A DNA stretch of 64,000 bases from Symbiodinium natans (GCA_905221605.1 CAJNDS010002086.1:302001-366000), one strand, 5' to 3'. Shown: positions 11,139 to 24,252, counted from the stretch's first letter. A program made the numbers and translations. The notes: generated by a model from the sequence alone, not told the origin.

Positions 11139-11268
11139 ATGGGCCCTTAATATGAGTGGCCCCTTGCTTTGAAGGGTTCTGGGTTTAGGGTTTAGGGTTC
11201 TGAAGTATGGGCCCTTGGGTTGTATGGGGTATGTAAGGGGCATATAAGGGGCCCTTCTAAGGGCCCAT
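11139..11268. mobile_element. TIR element with GGGCCC ends carrying internal TTTAGGG units
   Basis: Perfect 11-bp ends, ATGGGCCCTTA and TAAGGGCCCAT. Two TTTAGGG units lie inside at about 11186-11199, so telomere words are again embedded in a TIR element. No other full copy was found. Confidence 0.65.
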
Positions 11269-11301
11269 ACGAAGCGACCATGAAACAACCCTCAGAGAGG
11301 T

Positions 11302-11391
11302 TTAGGGCTTAGGGTTTAGGGTTTAGGGTTTAGGGTTTAGGGTTTAGGGTTTAGGGTTTAGGGTTTAGGGTTTAGGGTTTAGGGTTTAGGG
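11302..11391. repeat. Interstitial (TTTAGGG)n array
   Basis: About 12 units; the second is the TTAGGGC variant. Confidence 0.95.
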
Positions 11392-11506
11392 CGTGGCCTT
11401 GCCCATGATATAGAAGACGGAGTCCTCAGATCCGAAGCCCTGATCACCATGAAGCCCTTACGGTAGCCTGAGCGCACGTCCCTTCTAACTGCAGGGGCAC
11501 TAAATA

Positions 11507-11607
11507 CTTACTTCGCCTTTAGTTGAACTTTAAACTTTTTGGGTTTCCTTTTTTAGTAGGAATATTAAAGTTTAACCTTTTTTCCCCTTGGTTATTGGAG
11601 AAGTAAG
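11507..11607. mobile_element. 101-bp TIR element with CTTACTTC ends
   Basis: CTTACTTC and GAAGTAAG form the ends and AATA flanks both sides (4-bp target duplication). Inside are paired AACTTTAAAC and AAAGTTTAACC arms. End sequence and size match the element at 43953-44052, suggesting a shared transposase type. Confidence 0.75.
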
Positions 11608-12093
11608 AATAAGTAGCATGACCCCAGCACAAGGATGACGAGCACGAATCGAGAAGCGCACATAGACAAAGAAAGACCTTGGAAGACCCCAGATCCTATG
11701 GTTGACTTATCATGACGACAGCTTCCAACCGCCTGGAATCTTCTACCTAACAGGTCCCGGAAGCAGTCGCACTTCCCGCCGTTTGAAACGGAGGTGTGGA
11801 GCACTGTCATGTGCCTCGAAGAAAGGGTTGAGGCATTAGTTCAGGAGGATCAGGGCCCGGAGCTTTGCTGTTTGTAGGAGAGGGCGGTGTGGCAGGGATC
11901 TGTCCTGCTTGTGCCTTGCTGAAGGATTGTAGCCTTTGGCACGGCGTGGTAGCATGGCCGTAATCATCGTGCGGGCATGGATGCGCTGCCCTGGACACTC
12001 ATACAGATGACTTTCAATGAGATAATCCCCCCCCCCCACCCCCGCAACAGACAGGAGACGAAGAAGGGCAACCATCAGACGCCCACAGAAGCA

Positions 12094-12446
<353 letters not shown>

Positions 12447-12469
12447 CTACTTCGACTTCGACTTTGACT

Positions 12470-13900
12470 ACTGACTACTTCTACCCCATTGCCGTCTCGC
12501 AGCGGCTTGTTATCTGCCTAAGGATCTGGGCACTGCAGGGCATCGATGATGCCTTTTCAGCTCTTGAAAGACATTTTTTCGATGAGCGGCTTCGGAAGCG
12601 TGATCTGACTGCCAGGTTTTCCCTAGCAGAGCGTAGGGGTTCAGGGTTGGAGTTTATAGGTTTTGGGTGACTAAGACTAAGAGATCAGCGTCTCAATGAC
12701 AAATTTGGCTCAGGGCTCAGAGGGCTTAGGCTCTGGCATCAGGACAGTTAGGGCAAAGGGCAGGGGGGTTGGGAGTCAACGGAATCCCGAAACACAACAT
12801 GAATGCCCGGCATCTGGGCCAGAAACCTCCTAAGAGGCTTCGGGTTCAGGGGTGAAAACCCTAAACCCTAAACCCTAAACCCTAAACCCTAAACCCGAAA
12901 GGGCGGCAGTACCATCCTTACCAGGGCAGAGGTCGGCACTTCAGCAAACGAGCCTCCATTCCTCATACCCCAGCCCAAAGCCTATCCTAAGGCCCTCAAG
13001 CCACACACCGTAATTTCTGCAACTCTTACAGCAGAGAGCAACCGCCCTCCAGCTATGAAACCACAGTCCTGTACCATGAAACCTGCAACCCAAGACTCTT
13101 CGATTCAGGTTTTGAGGATCTTCCCCGGCTCCTGGCCTGGCAACTAGAGTTCACCTGAATGGCCAAAGTCAACGGGCTTCATTCTTTGGGCTTCCGGGGG
13201 TTTAGGGTTTAGGGTTTAGGGTTTAGGGTTTCCCTTTTGCTGCCGATGGAGTGCGTCAGTTTTGAGGCTGACTGCATGTTGTTGGTGGGAAAGGGTCGGT
13301 TTCAGGGCATTCTGCTGCATAGCATGATGCCCATGCGAAGGATCAGTGAAGTTGAAGGTTCGGGTTTCACGGCATCTTCAGATTTCTTAGCCATGCCCAA
13401 AGCGGAAGACCCGAAACCCTAACCCTAAACCCTAAGCCTAAACCCTAAACCCTAAACCCTAACCCCCTACACAAAACCTGGAGATGCTCCCCCCGAGGCT
13501 TGCCGAAATTTTGCACAAGGCTTTGAATTCAATGCGCGCCACGGTGGGCCCGCAGCTGCTCAGCGCGACAATTGGAAGCCCCCCCCAAAACTGGGGGGGC
13601 TTTGGTTAAGGGTTTAGGGTTTAGGGTTTTGGGTTTAGGCTTCAGGGCCCATGCTTCAAAACGGTCGCAAGCTCACACTGATTAGGATGGAAGCTGCTGT
13701 GGGCTGCTTTCACATCAGTTTAGCAGCGAGCCGCCGTGGCGGAATGTCAAGTTTAGAAAAGAGCTTCATTGTGGACGACACTTTCGTAAACCACGCGCTC
13801 TTCAGTTGCCACTACCTTCCATGCATTCACAATCGACCCTGTCAGGTTAGTCTGCGCTTCTTATTCCACCGATGATGCAGCCGCCCCTTGGCAGAATATG
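12470..13900. other. Gene-free stretch with short telomere arrays
   Basis: CCCTAAA arrays near 12855-12896 and 13415-13465, TTTAGGG units near 13196-13231 and 13609-13640, and an inverted CCCCCC/GGGGGG hairpin near 13579-13602. No recognisable protein. Confidence 0.4.
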
Positions 13901-13904
13901 TGCC

Positions 13905-14012
13905 CCCAGATCTTCCAAAACCCCTTAATTAAGGCATATACCCTAATTCATAGTAAGGATCCTTAGTATAAATCAGGGTATATACCTTAATCAAGGGGTT
14001 TTGGAGGATCTG
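13905..14012. mobile_element. 108-bp TIR element family A, copy 4
   Basis: Left end intact; right end GGAGGATCTG lacks the last two G residues. TGCC flanks both sides. If the element and one TGCC are removed, one plus-strand frame stays open from about 13852 to 14211. Confidence 0.9.
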
Positions 14013-14666
14013 TGCCAATGTGCAAGTTTCTGAAGCAGATCCAGGACCAGAGCAATCAACGGGGGACGAGTACACTCGAATCCAGTTTAGTGTTCGTGAT
14101 AGACGGCCGATGCCTTTTCGTCAAGGGCATGGTCTTCTGGAGCATGGTTTCCGTATCATTTCTTGTGCTGACTTGGCATGTCAAGCTGCCATTCGTCTCC
14201 GGCAACCTTGATGTCACATTCATGCCGGCTTGTTGTCTTGGCCTGGGCTTGGGGCATTAAGCTTAAGATCAAGGTGAGTCGTCCTTTGAGGCCCTGACCC
14301 CGTACTCATGTCAGCACCTAGTCCCCAGTTGGCCCTAGTTCGCGCGCGAAAGGCCCGTCAGTCGACTGAATTTGTCCTGCGTGCCTATTCACGAAACCAA
14401 GAAGTGGTTTTCGTGAGAAATTGGCAGGCATGACTAGGGATGGGAGTGGTTAGAGTTCAAGTTCATGTTGAGGCATTGAGCCCGACATCGCATTCCAGCA
14501 GTTGTTCTTGACGCAGTTGGCACAAGCACTCTCTGAGCCGGAATGCAGTGCAACATTCAGAGAACCCAAGTGATTTGTGGGCCTTTTCTCCCATCCTTGC
14601 CATGCGAGGTTTCGATTTTGCATGCCCGGGCCTCACTGCCTGTGCGTTTCTTGTAGGGGCTTCTCG

Positions 14667-14768
14667 CTTAGAAGTAGAGTAGGCAACCTTTAGCCTTTTT
14701 TGGGTAATATCTTCCCCTTGTAATCCCAAAGGTTAACCTTTAAAACCCCTAGGTACTGGACAACTAAG
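14667..14768. mobile_element. 102-bp TIR element family B, copy 1
   Basis: CTTAGAAGTAGAG at the left and GGTACTGGACAACTAAG at the right, with GGTTAACCTTTAAAACCCC inside. Exactly the length of copies 2 and 3. Read on the minus strand it has an intron-like layout: GT near the 5' end and a pyrimidine-rich stretch before AG. Confidence 0.9.
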
Positions 14769-15756
14769 CTTGTGTTGGCTTCAGGGTCCAGAGGTTCACG
14801 GCTTGGGCATGGCCTGGGCGGGGGGCAAAGCAAGGTGGAACGGTTGGATGTGAAGGCTCAAAGCGGTTACACTCGAACTCCTTCATTCTGCTCTGCTATC
14901 CGGGGGCGACCACGAAGTTCCCTGAAGCCCACCAATCAACATCCCCAACATTGACAACGATCGGTGGTGGCCTCGTGTAATCTGGTTCCGGGCTAAACAT
15001 TCGCTTTCCAGCCCTAGCGTCCAAGATTGATTCGCGCTTGCCGACAAAATGTTGAGGATTAGTTCGGCAGAGAGGTTAGCTGAACTCAACCCGACGGTGC
15101 GTGACCTCCCATGTAGATCATCATTCCTATGGGCTCAATTCCTAATGCAACCAAGAAAGATATGTGTTGGGGTTGGGCAGGCACGCCATGGCCTGAGCAG
15201 ATCAGGCAAATAACAGAGACCTGGTTGTAGATGTTCCACTGAATTTTGCACCCACCTAAAATGTACTTTCTGGAGTTCAAGAAAAGTGATGCCATGCGCC
15301 GTAATGCACTGCATAATGTCACGTCATGTGCCGCCTGTGTGTCTGTGCAACCCTGCGCTAGGCCTTACGGCCCGGGGAAAATTTCGGAAGTATCCTTCGA
15401 ACTGGCTCGGAGTTTTTCGGCATCGAGCACGCCCAGCTGCTGTTGTTGCTTGGCTTAGGGAACATGTGCTTGGGGGCTACGGCTGTGCGATGTGGTGCGC
15501 GAGGTTTGAGGTTGAGGGTTCAGGGGTTTGGGCTTGCATTGTTCGCAGAGGCCTGGATGTAAAAGGTCTGCTGGTTTAGGATGTACGTGCGCGCTTTTGG
15601 GATGTACAGGGTTCCGATGAGAGAGTGCTGTTGCCTCCGTAACTCGAGCAGCAATGCAGAGCAACGACCTAGCCATAACTAACAACCCTAGATCGCCCTA
15701 AGCACACCCCATTGGTCCGAGTGTTGCACATGCGAGCAGGGTAGGGCTCTATATAT

Positions 15757-15912
15757 CATTGATTAATTCATGAACTAATTAGTTCATTAATTCATGAATT
15801 CATTAATTCATTAGTTCCTTCGTTCATGAATTCACTAATTCATTAATTCATGAATTCCTCAATATTTAATTATATATATATATATATATAAGTATCTATA
15901 TATATATATATA
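15757..15912. repeat. ATTCAT-type minisatellite followed by (TA)n
   Basis: About 100 bases of interleaved ATTCATTA, ATTCATGA and ATTAGTTC words, many palindromic, then two (TA)n tracts separated by AGTATC. Strongly AT-rich compared with its surroundings. Confidence 0.9.
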
Positions 15913-16766
15913 AGTGCATATGCTGCACAAGGCTTGATTGCCGAGTCTCGAAGTTTGCTCAATGAGTTATATACACAATTCTTTGTAGGAGCCCCTCGCC
16001 TTTTGTTTTGCATCATCATCATCATCATCGTCATCATACGGTTTAGGGTTTAGGGTTTAGGGCTTAGGGTTTAGGGTTTAGGGTTTAGGGTCCATGCCCG
16101 GTGTCTGGCGGTGTCTGGCACATGTTGGCGCAAAAGTTCCCGTCTCATGGGCTTGGCCGTATGCAACCCTTGCAAGCCAAGCCACCGGACCCTAAGCCGC
16201 CACATAACCCAGATAGGCGCATGCCATGTCGATGTTGGGGGGGGGGGGGGGGGGGTGTTTTGGGCTGGGATGGGCTCTGGCGCCGTGATGGATCACACCT
16301 CAAGTCCTTCTGCCCTCACGCTTCAGGTCTAGCAATCAGGACGGCTCCTTGATGGCACTGGTGTTGGGACGCAAGGGGCTCCTGCAGTTCAGCGAGCCAG
16401 TCAGCGAAACAGCCTGAAAGCACTTATTGAAGGGGTCGGATTTGCAGAATGGACCGGGGGCCGAGGCAGGTCGTGCAGCCTCTTGTTAATGGCATGTTTA
16501 GAGGTTTCAGGTGCGGGTTTTAGCATGCTTTTTCCTTGGCCAAGGCTTTGGAGAAGTTCTGCATCCCGAGCATTTGATGCACGATCTGGGGCAAGAAGGG
16601 CTCTTTATGTCGATTCTTGCGGCTGGCTTGCACCACCGGATGTGGGTTGTGGCGTATGTAGGGGCGGTCTCAGCTTCAGTAGCGGATGTCTGCGCCTTGA
16701 CCCCCACACCCCACAACTTGCATGGTTTCGGCCCACGCGGGCGCGTGGCAGCACGCTGAATCCCCC

Positions 16767-16876
16767 CCCAGATCTTCCAAAACCCCTTCATTAAGGAATC
16801 TACCCCAATTTATACTAAGGATCCTTATTATGAATTAGGGCATATACCTTAATTAAGGGGTTTTGGAAGATCTGGG
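16767..16876. mobile_element. 110-bp TIR element family A, copy 5
   Basis: CCCAGATCTTCC to GGAAGATCTGGG, exactly 110 bp. CC on both flanks. The left flank is a run of C. Confidence 0.95.
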
Positions 16877-19254
16877 CCTTGCCAAATCCAAATCCAAATC
16901 CCTCACCAACCCGCCTGATGCAGCTCAGGTGCGGCCGTATTCACCAGACCTGTCCAGCTTGGAGCACCAGATCAGCGAGGTGGGCGTTCGAGCTTGTAGC
17001 ATACATGCCTAAGGTATATGCTAGGGGCTCCCTTCAAGAAACTCCAGCATTTTTTCGCACTTGCATTGCGCCCGTCGGCTTGAAGCTGCTTGGGCATAAG
17101 TTTTTCCAAGTCTGGCCGGCCACATATACGCTTAGTCCCTTGCTGGCTGCATGAACCTGCTCTGAGAAGAGTGCACTTTAAAGCCGCGGCATCTCAGCAA
17201 CTGATATCACCACACGACGCAAAGCCCAATCCCCAATCCCCCAAGCTATATGGCCAAACTGTTGCGGGTAGAAGCATCGGCAGCGCATCGCACAATCTAC
17301 CTACACCCAGACAAGGTGGCAAAGGTCGTGGGCTCTAGCTTCTCACTTCAGCGTGCTGAGCATGTTCTGTGCCTCGGGCAGGCTATGGCAGGCTGTCGTT
17401 TTCAGAGTTCAGGTTGCCCAAGGGCTTTTGAGCAAAGAGGTCCGGGTGCAAAAAGAGCGACTGAGTTTTTTTGGCACAATGAAGGCAATAGGGCGGAAGG
17501 TGCAGGTATTTGTGTTGGCAAGTCGGGCAGAGGCCTGAAGGCTTTTGTGGGTTTCTTGGATGTGTGGGTTGGAAGATGGCAACGGTGATGGGCCTTCAAT
17601 GGTGTGGAGTTTAGGGCTCGCTTCAAACTTTGGGGTTTTCGGATACGAGCCTGGACATGCCGAGCTTCGGGGGTTTGGGGGGCTTAGGGTTTAGGATTTA
17701 GGGTTTAGGGTTTCGGGTTTAGGGTTTATAGGGTTTAGGGTTTAGGGTTCTGGATCTGAGGGGTTTAGTGTCGCAGCTGCTTAGTGACAACAAGGAGTGG
17801 GCTTCCTTGACCATGAGAACCAAAGAGGAAGAGAGCAGAGAACTGAAGCGTTGGCCGTCTTGCGCTCGCAAGGCATTTATGGTCAGAGGATGAGACCGGC
17901 AAAGGGGAGCGAAGTGGCTCCGATGCAAGCGCCAGCGAGAGAGGGCCCACAGGTTTTATGGGATTGTGCTGCCTTGGCAGCCGCAGAAGCTGACAACCAT
18001 TAAGGGCTTTGGCAAAGAAACCGCTGCTGGCGTTCCCGCCCGAACGTGCATGACGATGACCATAGCATGAGAAAATGGGTGTCTTACATAATTTTCAGAG
18101 GCCTGTGTGCAGCATAGTTGCAGTATGCTTTCAGACCAAAGTGGCCCTCCCTTAGGCCCTTCCCGCTTGAGGTTCTTGCCGGATCCTTCTGCCAGAGCAC
18201 GGCCTCTATTCCAAAGAGTGTCAATATTATCACATGCAGCTCGGCCCCCACTCCGAGGTTGTTAGTATAAGGATCCAGATGATCCCAGCAGCTACCTGAC
18301 TCTGAGTGTTCCTCTTTTGAGTCTGACTGGACAGGTTTCTGCCTCATGTTTCTTGCAATCTTGCGTGTTGCAGGGTCTGTGTTCTGAGAGACTCAAGCAC
18401 ACTTGAGGCAGTTTTCATACTCCACAGGCAGTAGCGACGGCAGATTCAATAGGGCTCCGCTGCACGGTGTCTGCATGCAGATGGCCGAGGTATGTGGAGA
18501 ATGACTGCAGCATGCTGACGCTTCGCTGATCCTCGGCTTGACGGGCCTAAACCCTAGACTCTAGACCCTAGACCCTAAACCCTAAACCTGTCGAACGCCA
18601 CTTGCGCCGTGGATCAGATAGGGGTTCCTGAGCACCGAGTCATGTCGCAGCCCCAGAGCCTTGAGGCAGCAGTCGCGCCTTTGTAGCCTGGGTGCGTGAG
18701 ACCTATGGAGGCCAGGTCCAAACGTTTAGGGTTTTTAGGGTTATAGGGTTTAGGGTTTAGGGTTTAGTTTAGGGTTTAGGGTTTAGGGTTCAGGCTTTCC
18801 CATTTCCGTTCCGGGACAAAGGCAATTGGATTGCGGAGGTTTGGGAGGGTCTCGGGGATGTTTTGGGTTGCAGTTGACTTGAGGCTTCGAGTGTGAGGGT
18901 CTGTGCACTCGCGGGGCCAGTTCGCTCTTTGAGCTTTTAGTTTCCCAGAGCAGATCGGGCCTTTTAAAGCACGACTACTCCAGGGTCCCGATGTCGAGAA
19001 CGTCATTCATGCTGGGCTGGGTTAGGGCCGCGAGGCATTGAGGGCACGAGAGGTTGGCAGAGAAGTGCCCTAAACCCTATATAAACCCTAAACCCTAAAC
19101 CCTACACCCTACACCCTACACCCTACACCCTAAACCCTAAACCCTAAACCCTAAACGTTCGGCAAGTTGGGGGGGTTCGTGGCCCATGTGCCAGGCCCTG
19201 GCGGCGCTGCCGGGGAGGCCCAGGCAGCTGAGCTCAACAGCCCGAAGCTCCGAA

Positions 19255-19338
19255 ACTGGGTTTAGGGTTTAGGGTTTAGGGTTTAGGGTTTAGGGTTTAG
19301 GGTTTTGGGTTCAGGGTTTAGGGTTTAGGGTTTAGGGC
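19255..19338. repeat. Interstitial (TTTAGGG)n array
   Basis: About 12 units with TTTTGGG and TTCAGGG variants in the middle. A C-strand array with consecutive CCCTACA variants lies at 19068-19157, in opposite orientation. Confidence 0.95.
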
Positions 19339-19964
19339 TTGTCGCGCCTGGCTTTTGACGAGTAGGCTGAAAGAAGTGGAGCATGTTTAGGGTTTAGGGA
19401 TTAGCCGGTCATGTGGGGTAAAGTGAGCAAGCCGGCCCCTAAGCCCAGAAAGCTTCAACTCTTCTTTATCACTGACGCTCTCCTGCCGGCAGCTAGGGGG
19501 GGGAGCTTGAGTGGCTTAGTAAGCTTGCGGCTCTTCTGTGCATACCGACCATTCTTGGTGTGGCAGCGTATGCCCCAGTTATCTCAACCCTGAAGCGCCA
19601 AGGGATTGAAGAAACTTGGGGGCTCTTGCATGTTGTCGTGGAAAAAAGTCCAAAGCCCGTGGCAGCCCAACAATGCCTGACAACAAATCCGAAACTCCCC
19701 CTTCGAAGCCGGCAAAGAAGCCCCACACGGGAAGGCTTTAAGGGTGCGAAGGCTTCTGGGATAGAAAGCCGTCAGCGGGTAGAAAGGCAGAGGCGCCAGA
19801 GGCGCCGGAACCGTCCTCGCTGATGTCCGAGCTGCAGGCGCTTGGCTTTGGGTGCTTTGGGCTTTCTTGGGCTCTGCTGCTTGTGGTAGTGTGTTCCTGG
19901 AATGCAAGTTAAGATTATGTCGGTGCATACCTTCAAAAGCATTCAAAGAACCCCCCCCCTCTCA

Positions 19965-20018
19965 GGGTTTAGGGTTTAGGGTTTAGGGTTTAGGGTTTAG
20001 GGTTTAGGGTTTAGGGTT
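19965..20018. repeat. Interstitial (TTTAGGG)n array
   Basis: Eight near-perfect units directly after a short C-run and TCTCAGGG. Confidence 0.95.
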
Positions 20019-20851
20019 TCCAAAAGCACTCCGAGGGTGTGAAGGACCAAAAGCGACGACAGCTCTGCTCTTCGCGAGGAGCATGGTCGCGGGACCAAGA
20101 GCAGGAGCAGCTTCTTGAACAACAAGAAGTGCGAATCTCCTTGGAACCCATCCGAGTGCCCAAAATGCAACCCGACGGCTACATGTTTGAGATACCGAGC
20201 AATTCAACCCCGCAAAAACATGCAGGGGCCTCGGTGAGAGTGCCATGTGTCAGAGAATGCCAGAAAAATCCCTGGCAACTTAACAGAGCGTCGTGCAATG
20301 CGAGGCGGCACGATTTTGGATCCGGGACCGGAAGTGAGGTGAGAACCATGCGGCCAGAAACCGCGACGCGCAGTGAAACGCAGTGACTTCAAGTATCGAA
20401 CGGAAAGTTGCCGTAGCGTTGATGGTGTTGCCAAACCGTTTAAGGGCCAAAATCCTGGCATCTCAGAATCCCTGCACTGAGTTGGTGTGGCATTTGGTGT
20501 TGAACTATTACTTTCGGGATGGAATGATTTGGGCATCCCATTTCTCCTTGGTTGTCGTTGAAACCAGACGATGCCCTAATGTCGCCAGAGCTACGCAGCA
20601 AACAACACGTTGACGGAACTCACATGCAAAGGAGCACCAAGGATTGGCAGAAGAAATTCTAAGCCGAAGAGACAGATTTGACGGATGATGTTTGTAACAA
20701 GTGGCCTTGCTACTTAGAGGCTTCATTCATCCTTCTTCATATTCATCCTTCAACAGTCCTGAGTCAAAGAGCCTCTGATTCCGGGCCTCAAATTCCTTTA
20801 TGTGGCTTCACGGCTTCAACAGCCAAAAGGGCGTTTTGCGAACCAGTGGCG

Positions 20852-20913
20852 GCCCCTAAACCCTAAACCCTAAACCCTAAACCCTAAACCCTAAACCCTA
20901 AACCCTAAACCCT
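20852..20913. repeat. Interstitial (CCCTAAA)n array
   Basis: Eight to nine perfect units. Confidence 0.95.
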
Positions 20914-21730
20914 CCCCCCTCAAGAAGCCTAAACACACCTAGGGAACAAAGCCCCCAGCAGCTCATGAGACTTTACCTTGGACGCCCCAGGTTGTACCCT
21001 TAGGCTTGGGATCCTCTAAAAGAATATAAGGGCCAATTTCGAGGAGTAGTTTGAGTAAATATGAAGGGGACCCCTAAGAGTACGTCCTTAATCATACGGG
21101 CCTTAATCCCTTGCGCTTCGGCTGCCCAGGGCTGTGGCTCTGGGCTCTAGGGTTTAGGGTTACATGCAGCCCTGCTCGAATTGAAAACACGCTCCCCCGG
21201 AGTCGTCAAAGCCACCACCCTTTCGATGTTCCCTGCAAGGCTATGCAGGGGCAGGTTGAATCTTGGCACAAGCCGGAATTCTGCTGCGTGGTGATAGGAA
21301 GGTGTGCATGTGCGGGGTGCGTGGTATGATGGCAGTGCTGAGAGGTACTGTAAGGTGGGAACATTCAGTCAGGAAAAGGAGGGTGGTTCTGATTCTGTCA
21401 AATCGGCCGAAGAGTTCCATGAATGGCATCCCGCAGCCATGTGAGTCGTTGGGCATGTGGGGTTTAGAAGGCAGCGTGGCTCTTCTGCATGCGCTAAGCA
21501 CCACTGGATTGCTGAACTTATATGTTTTGCATGTCGGAAGTCATAAATGCAGAAAGGGCGCCCCTGAACGTCGCCACGCAAGATTAGTCCACGATTCTAC
21601 GTGCGCTCAGGACGGCTGGCTCAAGTCACGCTGGGCATCCAACCTGCGCTCCCGCTCCTGCTGCAGTGGCTCGGCTGTCCTCAAATTCCGGAATCCCAGA
21701 GATTTTCATTTGGCAGCTTACGAAAATAAG

Positions 21731-21830
21731 TAACCTCTCATATAGACCCCAAACAGTAGGATTCCCTTTTTTTCTCAGGACCCCAGTAAGGTACCCCTAC
21801 TTTCTCGGAAAACCCCCATGTACCTAGGCG
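21731..21830. mobile_element. Dispersed element family I, copy 1
   Basis: Shares ACCCCAAA, AGTAGGAT, GGACCCCA and AAGGTACCCCTA, in order and spacing, with 35283-35372. Ends are not clearly defined, so this is a repeat pair rather than a proven TIR element. Confidence 0.55.
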
Positions 21831-21903
21831 TTCCCCGGCACCCGGACTCAATCAAAGCACCCCTATAAGGTCAGCGCTGACCAGACCGACCCCCCCCCCC
21901 CCC

Positions 21904-21982
21904 CCCTAAACCCTAAACCCTAAACCCTAAACCCTAAACCCTAAACCCTAAACCCCAAACCCTAAACCCTAAACCCTAAACC
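21904..21982. repeat. Interstitial (CCCTAAA)n array after a poly-C run
   Basis: About ten units with one CCCCAAA, preceded by ~17 C residues. Confidence 0.95.
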
Positions 21983-22016
21983 GATTCGCCCCAGCTGTGC
22001 AGGAGTGAAAAAAAAC
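21983..22016 (+). repeat. A-tailed insert within a telomere array (motif R2, copy 1)
   Basis: Unique sequence GATTCGCCCCAGCTGTGCAG plus GAGTG and eight A residues lies between two runs of CCCTAAA. The same ~30 bases occur at 58979-59009 away from any array. The last part, GGAGTG plus ten A residues, recurs inside the array at 38388. Confidence 0.7.
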
Positions 22017-22846
22017 CCTAAACCTGGGCACGGGGGGATTCGGAGTACGCAGGCTTCGGCTCATTGCAGCTGCCCGGGCTGCAGCGGCGGGACCCTGTGC
22101 AGCTTGCCCTTTGTGTTTGGCGGTTTTGGGCTTAGGGCGTAGGGTTTAGGGTTTAGGGTTTAGGGTTTAGGGTTTAGGGGTGATTACGAAATTCCGGGTG
22201 CCAGGTATTTCAGCTGTCGATAGTCGGCATGGAACATCCGAAGGCAAGCTGGAGGAATGCCAGTGGAAGCAGGCAAACCCTCCACGAGTCCTAGAACCTG
22301 CACACCAGTCATGGTTTCATACCCTGTTTTTCTTAATATAAGCCCTCAACCCTACACCCTAAACCATATACCCTGTTTTTTCTCAAAGTTTTTGCTTTCA
22401 AGATGGTGGGATGTTGATGGACCCTTAGGGGAGCGGCTGTGGGCTTCTCAGGGAACCTCTAGTGCCGAAGGTGCAAGAGTACCAGTCCGGGTTGAGGGAT
22501 GTTTACAGTGTTGTGGTAAACCCTACTAGGGTTTAGGGTTTAGGGTTACTAGCCTGTAAACCCTAAACCGAGAGTTCAGCCGATATGAGTGACCCCCCAA
22601 ACTCGATAAGTTCGTAGTTTGTAAACCTAAGTAGGGTATACCCCCCTCCCCCCCCCCCCCCCCCCAAAAAAAAAAATATATATATATATAAAAGGAAAAT
22701 GGAGCCCCATGTATATGAGTGTATGGATTTCTGGGGGCATTGAGGGACGTGTCGCGGTGGCCCCAGGCAAAGCGTTGAACACCAGCCTGCTTCGTACATC
22801 TCTGGAGCTTCTGGGCTGCCAAGACTCTTAAACGGCCTAAGTCTGT

Positions 22847-22958
22847 TAGGGTTTAGGGTTTAGGGTTTAGGGTTTAGGGTTTAGGGTTTAGGGTTTAGGG
22901 TTTAGGGTTTAGGGTTTAGGGTTTAGGGTTTAGGGTTTAGGGTTTAGGGTTTAGGGTT
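22847..22958. repeat. Interstitial (TTTAGGG)n array, ~110 bp
   Basis: About 16 perfect units. Confidence 0.97.
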
Positions 22959-23780
22959 AGGATGTGACTGTTTAAAAGTTCAGCGTTTAGTTTTTTCGGG
23001 TTTAGGTTCAGGGTTAAAATTCCTGGGGGGTTCGAGTTTAGATGAGTTTAGGGCTTTTATTACTTGCTGCCTTTTCTTTTTTCTTTGGTGCTTCTGTCGA
23101 TGCACCTAAATAAATCGTTCGGAGACAACAACGTGCTTATGCCGAACATCCCCTGACTGCCCCCTGTGGTGCTGCGTTGCTCCGGGGATTTGGGCCAGTC
23201 ATGCCTCAAAAGTTGTGAGGGGACCCAGGCGAGAAGAAACGATTTGGAGCATGGAATTGGCAGCGGATTTGGTAGCTCCCTTGACATCGGAGAATGCCAC
23301 CACCCGTTAGAAACAGGACCCTCACATCCCTCGAGCAAGCCGCGCCCGGGCGAGAGCACGACTGGGATCCCAAACCAGCGCAGAGCCGCGGAGCTTGGGG
23401 CACGCCGTGCGCTTACCGACCTCAGACAATAATTTTATGCTCCCAACGAGAACCCCCACACTGCTTGCGAAAAGAATGCTGACAAACATGTTGGAAAAGG
23501 GGCCTTGTCCACAAAACACTGCTGTTTCTTTAGGGCTGCTTGGCGAGGAATCAGCAGCAAAACGACGGCCGTATCGTGACACAAGCCATTTCGGCTTAAT
23601 GTTGTGCCCGCTTTGGTCAAGGGGACCCCATGCAGTGATAAACAACCTGCATTCAGGGTTTGGGGTTTAGTGTTTAGGGTTTAGGGTTTAGGGTTTAGGC
23701 CAGACCGGTCGCTGGGCTTCCCAGAGCCTTTTCTCATCCTTAGCTTCGACTTCGAACTCGGAACTTGCAGGCCCTAAGCC

Positions 23781-23900
23781 CGAAAACCCTATAAACCCTA
23801 TAAACCCTATAAACCCTATAAACCCTATAAACCCTATGAACCCTATGAACCCTAAAAACCCTAAAAACCCTAAAAACCCTAAACCCTATAAACCCTAAAT
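23781..23900. repeat. Variant telomere-type array (CCCTATAAA)n
   Basis: Six or so 9-mers CCCTATAAA, then CCCTATGAA, then CCCTAAAAA units. Homogeneous sub-blocks show unit-by-unit spread of variants. Confidence 0.95.
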
Positions 23901-23932
23901 CCTGAAAAGCACTTGCTAAGGCAAGTTCAAGC

Positions 23933-24252
23933 TCAGATTGCGTGGCCGGGAAGACCTTGGCCAAGGACAGCGAGTTTGCGCGCAGTTTTCTCTCGAGTTT
24001 CGAGACCTTCGAGCAGTTGCATTGTGGGGCCCTGAACCCTAAACCCTAAACCAGGCTCCTCAGCTGCCAAGCCGACGGGAGGCTCAAAAAGACACTGTAA
24101 GACTACATCCACAGCAGGAATGCGACCAGGCTGCGCCATCAGCTCCCAAGCAGTTGGAGCCTCTTGGCACGCGACTGGCTGCAGTTCGGTTCGAATTCTG
24201 GCGCGCGGCTTGGAAGCCGAGGGTTCTTCAAGATGACTTGATGCTTGTAGTT
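23933..24252 (-). CDS. Possible exon or partial gene of unknown function
   Basis: One minus-strand frame is open for about 106 codons from the edge of element B2 to a stop at 23933. Its content is charged and Ala/Glu/Pro-rich (for example ELQPVACQEAP and VVLQCLFEPPVGLAAEEPG), more protein-like than most frames here. About three TTTAGGG units at 24031-24050 lie within the frame. No domain is recognised and no start is certain; an upstream exon would have to be spliced across B2. It could be chance openness. Confidence 0.2.

Larger units (their letters stand above)
16880..23930. other. Gene-poor stretch with many short telomere arrays
   Basis: Frames at 21263-21733 (+, 156 codons), 20039-20386 (+) and 17250-17588 (+) are open but show no domain, signal or repeat I recognise. 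Their composition fits chance openness at this GC content, so they are not called. The region also holds arrays at roughly 1-kb spacing and a C-run next to (TA)n at 22642-22690. Confidence 0.4.

Noticed and set aside
21263-21733. 156-codon plus-strand frame
   Set aside because: No motif, no family resemblance and no sign of biased composition; it could be chance openness.
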